DNA of 64,000 bases, taken from assembly GCF_001900245.1 (NCBI RefSeq), contig NZ_CP017813.1, forward strand, positions 124,001-188,000, given 5' to 3'. The position numbers were made by a program, and so were the translations under genes. The stretch comes from Mycoplasmopsis pullorum (GTDB lineage: Bacteria; Bacillota_I; Bacilli_A; Mycoplasmatales; Metamycoplasmataceae). Every line of letters starts with the position of its first letter. The stretch's first letter is position 1. Positions 44,609 through 53,871 of this stretch are shown in pieces. The notes beneath the pieces were generated by a model, which was given only the letters and a program-made list of their open reading frames with translations, was not told the origin of the DNA and did not search any database.

Positions 44609-47600
44609 ATGAAAAAGAATAAAAAATTAGTTATTTTATCTTCTTCATTAGCAGGATTGGGACTTGCTGCTGGTGCACTTGCAGTAAGTTGCAACAATGA
44701 GAAACCTGTTTTAACTCAAGAAAACGTTAATGCTGAAGCACAAACCGTTGAAATTAGAGTTAAACAAGGTGTTACTTTATCTTTCTTACAAACTGCGAAA
44801 CCACAAGATTTCCATGTTGTTAAAAAAGATGGTAGTGAATTAGATACAGAATTATATAACTATGACGTTGTTGGTGTGGAAACTACAAATGACGAAGCAA
44901 ACCACCAATTAACACTTAAAGTTACCGCAAAAGTTAGCGCAAAGGCAAACCCTGCGTTAAGTAGTGAAGTTGAATCTCAAACTTATTCAGAATCTACATT
45001 ATCTGATGACGAGAAAGAGCAACAAAGACAAAGAGAATTGCAAGAACAAATCAAGCAAAACTTAAATTCTTTAGCTGCTCCATCATTTACCTACGCAAAT
45101 AAAGAAAATATTTATTTACCTACAACTTCTACTCTTTCAAAAGATCAAGTACAAGTTGAATTAGGAGACTTAAGATTCCAAGTTAATGACGTAAAAGTTA
45201 TTTCTGTGGAACCTAAAGCTGATAATGTAACAACAGCAGTTGTTAAATATCAATTACAATCATTGGAAAACGTTCAAGTTTTCAGTGATGAAAAAACTGC
45301 TGAAATTACAGGATTCAAATCAGTTGAAGAACACAACAAATCAGAATTAGCTCGTCTTGAAGAAGTTGCTAAAGCTGTTAGTGTTGATTACGAAAATAAA
45401 GCTGACATTATTTCTTCAGCGGCCGTTTCAACAGGTGTTCAAGTTAATTTACCTGAAAACACTGTAAATGTTCAAGTTAAAGAAAACAGTGCTCAAGTTT
45501 TAGATCACTCTGTTGAAAATAAATCAATTCACGTAGGATTTACACTTGTTTCTACAGATCCAAACTATCCAGGTGTTGAATTTGCTGTTTCAGGTTTAGT
45601 TGTTGAAGGATTCAAAGAATTATCACAATACAACAAAGATACATTAAACTACTTAGAAAACATTGTTAAATCTTTAGTATTTAATGGTATTAAACAAACT
45701 AAAGCAGAAAACGAAACAAAATCAGACGCTGAACTTGCTTTAGCTGCTTACAAAAAAAATCCTGAAGCTAAAATTATTAAAGTAGGTTACAAAACAGCTG
45801 ATGGTGAATTACCAAGCGATGTTAAGTTAACATACAAAAACGTTTGAGGTGTTTCAACACATCCAAATGCTTTATTAATTGAATATACTTTATCAAAATC
45901 AAACGGTACAGACAACGAAGTATCAACAAGTGCTAAATACACAATCTACAACTTCGGACAAGACAAAAAAGTTCAAGAAGAAACTGAAAATGTTTACGAC
46001 GAATTAGTAAAAGAAAAAGACGCAATTCAATTAACTGCAAATCAAAATCTTGCATTAAACAATGATGCTAAAAACAGTTATTTAGTTGACAAATCTTTAA
46101 AAAATGTTACTCAAAAACAATGAATCTTACCAAGTGAATTTAAAAAAGAAGTTTTAGCTGAAATTGAAGCTGCTAAAAAAGATTACAATTCAAAAAACAA
46201 AGGTGAAGATGAAGTTGCTGCTTTAAATAGTTTCTTCGATAAAAATAAAGATAAAATTTTCTTCTTTGATCAATTAAAAGCAGGAAACTACGAAAACTGA
46301 GTTGTTACAAGTATTCAATTTGGTAATGATGAAACAATCGATGCAAATGGTGTATTAACAGGAACAGTTGTTTTAAAACCTAACTTTAATGAAAAAACTA
46401 GTCCTAAAAAAGCAAAATACAACGATGATGCAACATTAGTAAAATCTATCGAATTCAAAATCGCTGGATTCATGTCAACACCAATTAAACAACACATTCA
46501 AAAAGTTATTGTTGAAAAATTAAATGCTATTTACGTTGCTCCTGAAAACTCAGATAGTGTTGGAGCTGCAATTTCATTTACAAGCAAAGGTAAAAACCGT
46601 GGTGTTGCTGTTTCAGAAAACGCAATTGACTTAATTCCTTTAACAAATGTTGAAGTATTTAGCAACCCTGAAGAAGCTCAAAAATTATTTAATAAATTCA
46701 GTGCTAAAAATGGTTTCGTTGCTTCACAAAGTGATAGCGATAACAATGCTGTTGCTACTCAATTAGCAAAAGATAGCACTACACGTTCAACAGAATTAAT
46801 TACTTCAGTTATCGATTTATTAATTAATGATGAAACTAAATTAGATATTACTAAAGAAGATAATACAACTGAGAAAAAAACATTAAAAGATTTCTTAGGA
46901 TTAGAAGATAGAAAAGAAAAACTTATTGAAGGTGCTTTCTTAGACTTTGATGTTGTTAGAAGTCTTAAATCTTCAGTTGGTACAACTACAGCTAGAATTG
47001 ATACAGCTACAACAGTAACAATTCCTGGTTTAGGAAAATACAGTGCTTCAATTCCTACTCAAAACAACATTTCTGGATTCTTAACAAGCGAAAACGAAGA
47101 AGAATTAAAACTTCAATGAAAAATTACTGCTCAAAAATTCATTACTCAAGCAACGCAAGCTAAATATCCAATTCGTTACAACAAAAAGAACGATGATGCA
47201 AATGATAATGATTCAACAGTTATTACAGATGTTACTGAAAATGATGCAAACTTAAAATACTTCAAATACTGATATGGTAAAAAAGCATCTGATGATGTAT
47301 ACTCAACTAAAGAAGTTGACTTAGCAAAAGAAGGAATTGTTTTACCAGAAAAATTCTATACAACAGATACAGATCAAGGTACAGATATTTTTGCTGATAA
47401 AGCTGGTAAAAAAGAAGTTGCTGAAGAAAAATACAGAAACTACGCAATGAAACTTGTTGTATTAAAAGCAAGTTCAGAAGGTGTGGCTAAAAATCAACTT
47501 AACTTAACATATAAATTAGTAAACCCTTACCATCCAACATGAGAATTTTCAGGTGATGACAGTGCTCAAACACGTACAATTCAAATTAGCTTTATTTCAG

Positions 47601-50600
47601 TTAAACAAAATGAAATTAACAAAGTTGCTAAATTGAAAGAAATCATTAATGATAACTTTGATAAACTTGTAAATCTTGATTACACAAACAAAGAAGCTAT
47701 TTCTGCATTTAAAGCAGGTGAAAAATACAATAATCAAAAAGCTAATAATCAACCTCATCCAGAAATTGTATACAGCTTCAAAGATGGTGTTACATTAGCT
47801 GATTACATTAGAGATGAAAATGGTGATTACAAAAAAGGTTTTGATATCTTTACTGAAAACGAAGAAAAACAACCATTATCAAATTGAGCTGAATTATCAC
47901 TTAAATCATTTACTTCAAAACAAGCAACTGAAGAAGGTGCAGCATATCAAGAAGGAACTACAGGTAGTGCAGGTGTTGTATTAACAGTTAACACCAAAAA
48001 AGGTAAAGAAGTTGCTAGCGACGGTTCAACAAGTGCTGATTTAAACGAAAAATTAATCTCTGGATTCCAATTATCAAATGCACAAGAAAAACAAAGATTA
48101 AACAAACTTCGTGGACAATTTGCATTCCTTAACTATCCTTCAATCCAATCAGGTTTAGAAGAAGTTAAAGAACCAGAAAAAGCTGAATTAGTAAGAGAAT
48201 TAGCAAAAATCTGAATCGATGATGCTAGAGTTGCTGAAAAAGGAAACTATAGCTTTATTGCAAACTACAACAACGAAAAAGAAAATGCTGTTGCTGTTAT
48301 TGATTCAGTTGAAATTCCTAGTGTAAATACATCAAATTCAGTAACAATTAAATACCACTTTGAATCAAAAACAAACGCTGGTACTAAATCAGATACTAAA
48401 TCATTTACATTTGTTGGATTTGGAACAAAACAACAACACGTTCTTGCTGACAAAAAAGCTGAATTAACAGCTGAATTAAACAGATTAGCATTCAAATACG
48501 CAATTACTGATGCTAATGCTCAAAATGCAGCTACAAAAGTTACTCCTGCTAAATTAGCTGAACAACAAGACGAAGCTCAAAACAAATCATTATATACTCC
48601 AACAAACAGAACTGAAAACTTATCATATGATTATGTAATTAAATCAGTTACACCTTACGGTGAAAACGGTCAAGATGCTAAAGATTACAACAGAGTTGCA
48701 TTAAGAGTTGTGTTAAAAACTACAGTTGAAGGACAAGAAGTTATAACTGATGCTAAAGACATTATTGTTGGAACATTCTTAACAGCTGCTAAACAAGAAG
48801 AAGATAGATTAAAAGCAGTAAAAACTATTACAGCTGACATTAAAGCTGCATCATTCTCTAAAGGTGAATTCTTACCTGATTTAGCTGAAGTTGCTAAAAT
48901 TTGAGGAAACTTGAAAGATGAAGAAACTTCACCAATTCAATTCTCAAACTTAACAGAAAGCAACGCAAAAGTTGTATGAGGTGACAAAAACTTCAAGCTT
49001 GTTGCTAACAACAAAGAAGGTAAAATTTCTGCTACATTTAAGGTTCAATCTACAAAACCTGGATTAGAATCAGTTGTATTTGAGAAAAAAGTTGACATTA
49101 CCGGATTCCTTACACAAGAACAATACGATGCTAAATTTAACACTGAAAGAACACGTCTTAACGAATTAGCAACTAAATTACATGATTTAGGTGCTGAAAA
49201 TCAAAGTGCTATTTCATGAACAAGACCTACAGATAGAGATAAAGATCCTCAAGTTTCATTATCACAATTATTAAATGATAGAGGAACAAATGAGTTATGA
49301 CAATACTTCTCAATCACAGGTGATTTAGCTACTGATGCAAGACTTCAAGTTATTGCTGTAACTAAAGGTGTTAAGGAAACTGACGTTATTGTTACATTCA
49401 GATTAATTTCAACAAGAGAAGGAATGAAACAATACGAAGTTCAAAGAGAAGCTGATAACACTGCAGATCAAGATTTATCAAGATTTGCTGGTGTTGAATC
49501 AGACATCATGACAGCTAAAGCTACTGTTATGAACTTGTTAACAGATGAGCAATTTGCTAAAAACTTTGAATTAAACCAAAAATTACAAAAATTAGCATTA
49601 ACCACAACATCTAAAGAATGAAATGGAAATGCTGAATACAACGCATTATTAGATTTTGCTCCTGTTAAAGCTTACAACGCTACATTTGATAAAGTTACAG
49701 ATCCTGCATTATTAAAAGTTCTTTCTGTATTAGATACATTAGTAAGTCAAGAAGAAAATAAATACGGTGTATTGACATTACCTGAATCAAATAACAATAA
49801 CAAAAATGAATCAACATTTACTATTGTTAAAGATGGTAAAGATGTTAAAGTTTCTACTACATTAGCAAGAGAAGTTACTGGATTAAGAATTAACAACGAA
49901 TTCTACGAAGTTAGTGAATTCACAAACTTAACAGAACTTATTACTGGTGGTTTATTAGGTAATAGTGATACAGATACTTTATACGCTAAAATCGTATTAA
50001 AAGACAAAGATTCTGATGTTAAATCAAAAGAAATCTTAGTTAAAATTTCTGGATTCTTAACACCTAGCCAACACCATGCTAAAGAAATTCAAGAAGTTGC
50101 AAAACAAGCTAAATTAGTAGATACAATCGAAAGATTAGCAAAAATTTCTAACGTTCGTTTAACAAGCAAATACAACGGTTCGACAGTAGTTGAAAACTTT
50201 GATGAAAGTTGAGCAACAACTGAAAGTAAATGAGCAGAATTATACGAATTATACATCCCTGCTGCAGGTGAATCAACAGCTGATTCAACTTCATTATGAT
50301 CAAAAGATAGAAATAATGGAAAAGCACTTGCTCTTAATGTTGCTTCTGAAGTTGAAAAACTTACAGATAAAGCTAAGAAAGATGCTTTAGTAGAATCTGG
50401 AATGAAAGTTACTGGTTCTCAAGTTCCATTCATGAACGATGGTGTTCACTTAACAGAAAATGCAGATAATACTGAATATCGTGTTAACTTTGTAATTAAC
50501 AGTGTAAAACCTGAAGGTGAAAAATTAGTAATTTCATATACTGTTACTGCTTACGATTACGTAGTTGAAAATAAAGTTGCTAAATTAAAAGAAATTTACA

Positions 50601-51007
50601 CAGCTAAGAGTGCTACAGTAATTGAAAAAGGTGAATTACCTACATTTGCTAATAAAGAGAGAAAAGATGAAATGTTAAAAGCATTACAAAGTGCTTCAAC
50701 AACATTCGATTCTCCTTCGAAAACAATGACAGCTTCTGAATTTGTTGCTAAATACAATGATCAAAAAACAACAAAAGAAGAAAAAGAACAATTGTTAACT
50801 TACACATTAGCAAACCCTGACTTTGCTCTTGAAATTGTTAGAGTAACAGATGATTCAAACATTTATATTGGACGTGTAATGATTGAATACAGAATCAAAT
50901 ACAACGGATCAGAAAAAATGTTTGATTCAAGAGAATTCAAGGAAACTCAAACCAAAATTGGATTCATTAATGGATTTGCTTACGATTCAACCAAAGTTAC
51001 AAACTAA
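44609..51007 (+). CDS. Large repeat lipoprotein with Lipoprotein_17-like modules
   Basis: The frame of 2132 residues is open throughout with TGA as Trp; I read it end to end. The signal is MKKNKKLVILSSSLAGLGLA with lipobox ALAVSC (Cys 29 region). The rest is about ten modules of 100-250 residues. Each ends in a Y/F-x-L/V-x-S-rich strand and an I-x-GF-hinge followed by a charged helix, for example EITGFKSVEEHNKSELARLEE (near 233), FKIAGFMSTPIKQHIQKVI (616), ISGFQLSNAQEKQRLNKLR (1150), ITGFLTQEQYDAKFNTERTRL (1497) and ISGFLTPSQHHAKEI (1814). This is the pattern of the mycoplasmal Lipoprotein_17 family, found in variable surface lipoproteins. It would be lipid-anchored at the cell surface; the ligand is unknown. 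SD AAAGGA. Confidence 0.85.
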
Positions 51008-51066
51008 TAATTAGTTAAAATTAAATATTACAATTCAAATTCCCAGATTTGAATTCAATAATTAAA

Positions 51067-51103
51067 CAAAAAAGCCAGAAGTTCCCAGCTTCTGGTTTTT
51101 TTA
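51067..51103 (+). terminator. Terminator of the large lipoprotein gene
   Basis: Stem AAAAAGCCAGAAG/CTTCTGGTTTTT with one G-U pair, a 7-base loop and a T tail. Confidence 0.9.
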
Positions 51104-51161
51104 TGTTCTGCTTATTATGGTTAAACTTCTACTAACCATCTAATAGGCTAGAATTTGGACG

Positions 51162-51217
51162 AAAAAACACACAAGTTAAGTTATATAAAGAGATATATAA
51201 CGTCAACTCATGTGTTT
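51162..51217. repeat. Long imperfect hairpin left of the IS
   Basis: AAACACACAAGTTAAGTTATATA (broken as 51165-51187) can pair with 51194-51217 (TATATAACGTCAACTCATGTGTTT) with one bulge and few mismatches around a 6-base loop. It contains no ORF and no IS end. It could be a terminator or a remnant element. Confidence 0.5.
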
Positions 51218-51237
51218 TAGTTTATTCCTGATCTTCC

Positions 51238-51252
51238 AACTTGGAAACTCAG
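51238..51252. repeat. Solo IS terminal repeat
   Basis: AACTTGGAAACTCAG is identical to the right end of the adjacent IS, but lies 56 bases outside the left end in right-end orientation. It marks a second, lost copy. Confidence 0.75.
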
Positions 51253-51323
51253 TAATTTTGAGCAAAAACCGAGAATTTCAGTCGATTCTATTCTTTAGTT
51301 AAATCAGCCTGAGTTTCCAAGTT

Positions 51324-51350
51324 GAGCCATATAATTGGCTCATTTTTTTT
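51324..51350 (+). terminator. Inward terminator at the IS left end
   Basis: Stem GAGCCA/TGGCTC with loop TATAAT, then A and eight T. It would stop transcription entering from outside. Confidence 0.75.
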
Positions 51351-51433
51351 ACACATATATCATAGATATATGAATAAATAAAAAAATTCATTTTTTTACT
51401 TACATTACACACATAAAATGATATAATAAGTGT

Positions 51434-53070
51434 ATGAACTACAATCTATGCAAGAAAAAGCAAAATGGAAAATATTATTTAGTTTTAGCTATTTCAAAAG
51501 GTTTTAAAAAAGGTTACGGTAGTCAAATCGGTTTAGGCTATTGAGAAGATATAAAAGAAAAATATTCATTATCCTCTATTGAGGATATCAAAGAAATCGC
51601 AAGTAAAATTGATGTTAATTTGGATAAGCAAAGTGCAAAAGAAGAGTTTTTCAAATTACTAAAACCTAATTCAGTAAAAACGAGCATTCAAAATATTGGT
51701 ATCGATTTAATTTACAAAATCATTAAAGAACTAGATTTGTTTTCAGCGTTACCAAAAAGCAAACATAAATCTTTAGAAGAGGTTTTAGAATTTTTTATAG
51801 CCACAAGAATTATTTTGCCAAGAAGCTATATGTCGCAATACAAAAATAAGAATGACTTCATAAACGATATTAATGTTAAAAAAACATCAATTTACAACTA
51901 CCTTGATGTTATTTTAGAAAACAAAGATTCAGTTTTAGTAAACCTTTTTAACAAAATAAATGAATTAACTAACCGTAATAATGAAATTATTCATTTTGAT
52001 AATACAACTGTTTATTTTGAAAGCTTCACACGAAAAGGTATCAGAAAAAACGGATTTTCAAAAGATGGAAAACATAATGAAGATCAGGTGGTGATTGCTA
52101 TGGCTGTAGATTGAAACGGAATACCATTACACTATAAAGTTTTTCCAGGGAATACTGCGGATGGTAAAACAATGTTATCGTTTGTTTTAGAACTGCAATT
52201 TCTTTATAAAATAAACGACATTACAATAGTCGCTGATCGTGGAATTAATAATAATGCGAATTTGCGTTTTCTAGAACAAAAAGGTATTAAATACATATTC
52301 CAAAAAAGATTAGATACTTTAAGCAACGAGATGAAAAAATTTATTTTACAAGACGAAAACTATACTTTCAGAGATGATTTTTTCTGAAAAGAACAAATGG
52401 TGGAATCTATATGAAACAAAAAGAGATTTAATGGCCAATACCGAAAATGATGTGTGTTTTTTAGTCCTGGTAAAAGAACACTAGACAAGTTAAAAAGAAA
52501 CAATTTCATCGATAAACTAAATCAAAAAGCTATTAACGGAGAACTACATCTTAGTTCATTAGTTCCTGAATACAAAAAGAAATATATGGATATAAAATGG
52601 TAAAACGGTCGCGAAATTAAACTGAGAAAAAATAAAAGAAAAAGGAATCAATCAGAGGATGGTTTTTATTATTATTGAAACCAATATTCTTAACTTAACA
52701 CCATCAAGAAGCTAATGAAATTTATAAAAGACAATGAAAAGTAGAAGAAAACTTTAGAACACTGAAATCTTCTTTACAAGTTAGACCTGTATTTGTACAC
52801 AGCGAAAAACACATACTAGCACATCTTTTATTGTGTTTTATTGCTCTCGTTGTTTTAAAATATTCTCTTTACAAATTAAAAAATTATTATAAAAGCAACG
52901 GAGAAATACAAAGAGTGACTTTAGATCTGTTTATTGATTCTTTAAGGATGATGACAATTACAAGAAAAGAAATTGATGGTAAGGTTGTTCAGGAAATAAT
53001 AAATGATTTAGATGAAAATCATAAAGAAAACATAAAAATTTACAAAGACTTTATTGCATGCATGACGTAA
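51434..53070 (+). pseudogene. IS1634-type transposase, broken by a stop and frameshifts
   Basis: ATG 51434 opens 389 residues to TAA 52601-52603. The DDE domain is recognisable: EIIHFDNTTVYFES, VIAMAVDWNGIPLHYKVFPGNTADGKTM and DITIVADRGINNNANLRFL. After the stop, reading continues with FDGFY-like, ETNILNLTP and QEANEIYKRQWKVEENFRTLKSS in successively shifted frames (about 52625-52710). It is then open to TAA 53068-53070. The catalytic Glu region is therefore split, and the copy is probably inactive. The 5' fragment at 3-422 is the homologous C-terminal region. Confidence 0.85.
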
Positions 53071-53095
53071 TTCTATGTGTGTAATTTTAATCACG

Positions 53096-53137
53096 AAAAA
53101 AACAAATACGCCTATATCGTAGGTGTATTTGTTTTTT
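53096..53137 (+). terminator. Terminator at the IS right end
   Basis: AAAAAACAAATAC pairs with GTATTTGTTTTTT; it is the counterpart of the hairpin at 434-476. Confidence 0.75.
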
Positions 53138-53162
53138 ATGCTTGAGTAACTTGGAAACTCAG

Positions 53163-53294
53163 GAAGCATTAAAAACAAAATCAAAACCAGATAATTTAAG
53201 TATTTTCTGATGAATTTTACTTGGATTATTGACTGCAGGAATTGGCACTTGCATTTACTTTCTTGCTAAAAAGTCGAAAAAAGACGAAGAATAA
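53163..53294 (+). pseudogene. 3' remnant of a surface-protein gene (C-terminal membrane anchor)
   Basis: Beginning at the first base after the IS, the frame reads EALKTKSKPDNLSIFWWILLG, then LLTAGIGTCIYFLAKKSKKDEE and TAA. The basic tail after one membrane helix is typical of the C-terminal anchor of large mycoplasma surface proteins. The upstream part has been lost or replaced by the IS. Confidence 0.7.
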
Positions 53295-53311
53295 AAACTA
53301 ATTTCCATAAC

Positions 53312-53345
53312 AAAAAGTTGAATAGCAATATTCAGCTTTTTTTGT
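53312..53345 (+). terminator. Terminator of the 53163-53294 remnant
   Basis: Stem AAAAAGTTGAATA/TATTCAGCTTTTT with one G-U pair, a 4-base loop and a T tail. Confidence 0.85.
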
Positions 53346-53372
53346 GCAATTTGGCCATACATTAGGTTAATT

Positions 53373-53384
53373 GTCCCTAGGGAC
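53373..53384. repeat. GTCCCTAGGGAC palindrome
   Basis: Perfect 12-bp palindrome followed by GATTTC. The perfect palindrome at 34988-35000 is followed by GATTCT. Confidence 0.7.
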
Positions 53385-53497
53385 GATTTCGAGTATTAAA
53401 GTGATATTAAGTGAATAGTACCCTGGGGGGAGGATTACTACATTATTTGTTAGATCATAATTTATTAAAATTTCAGAAAATAACAATCAATACTACT

Positions 53498-53512
53498 AAC
53501 TAGGAAACGCAG
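53498..53512. repeat. Degenerate IS end
   Basis: AACTAGGAAACGCAG differs at two positions from the IS right end AACTTGGAAACTCAG. Another surface-protein-like 3' remnant follows it. Confidence 0.55.
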
Positions 53513-53540
53513 GGAAATGGTTGCTGGAATCAATAATTAA

Positions 53541-53663
53541 CTTTTTAATTATCCAATTTACTATGGATTGATTTGAATATTAACTCCTTTTGTTATCGGT
53601 TTAATTTTGCAAATAATTATTACATACAAACTGGCAAAACAAATTTCAAAAACAAAAATATAA
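53541..53663 (+). pseudogene. Second 3' remnant with a membrane helix and basic tail
   Basis: The short frame PIYYGLIWILTPFVIGLILQ, then IIITYKLAKQISKTKI and TAA, opens just after an in-frame TAA at 53538. It has one membrane segment with a Trp from TGA, and a terminator follows. It resembles the end of a membrane-anchored protein. The identity is unknown. Confidence 0.5.
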
Positions 53664-53692
53664 AAATTATTTTTCATACCATAAAAATGACT

Positions 53693-53720
53693 AAAACGTC
53701 TGTATTACAGGTGTTTTTTT
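53693..53720 (+). terminator. Terminator after the second remnant
   Basis: AAAACGTCTGT pairs with ACAGGTGTTTT (two G-U), followed by a T tract. Confidence 0.7.
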
Positions 53721-53771
53721 GTTTTTTTAAGTGGTAAAAATCTCTTTTCCATCTATAAAAAATTTACAAAG

Positions 53772-53801
53772 AGTTCTAAAAAAAAAAAAAAAAAGTAAAA
53801 T
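53772..53801 (+). promoter_or_regulatory. Poly-A promoter of the giant surface-protein gene
   Basis: A run of 17 A (53778-53794) separates AGTTCT (53772-53777, weak -35) from TAAAAT (53796-53801, -10). The spacer is 18 bases with the current tract. Change in tract length would alter promoter spacing, as in the M. hyorhinis vlp genes. Confidence 0.65.
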
Positions 53802-53807
53802 ACGGTT

Positions 53808-53860
53808 ATATCTATCTTTTAGATAGATATATATCAAGATTTTAGTTCTTAATGAACTAA
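53808..53860 (+). promoter_or_regulatory. Two hairpins in the giant gene's leader
   Basis: ATATCTATCT (53808-53817) pairs with AGATAGATAT (53821-53830). TTAGTTC (53842-53848) pairs with GAACTAA (53854-53860). The second stem ends directly at the SD AAGGAG (53861-53866). Confidence 0.55.
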
Positions 53861-53871
53861 AAGGAGAAAAT

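Larger units (their letters stand above)
51309..53162 (+). mobile_element. IS1634-type insertion sequence
   Basis: The element is 1854 bp, bounded by perfect 15-bp inverted repeats CTGAGTTTCCAAGTT (51309-51323) and AACTTGGAAACTCAG (53148-53162). It has a hairpin-T terminator just inside each end (51324-51350 and 53096-53137) and one broken transposase gene. No direct target repeat is visible at the two junctions, although IS1634 is known for long, variable ones. This hints at recombination after insertion. Confidence 0.88.

Noticed and set aside
51434-53070. Programmed frameshift giving a full transposase
   Set aside because: There is an in-frame TAA and at least two further frame changes over about 100 bases without one slippery site, which fits decay better.
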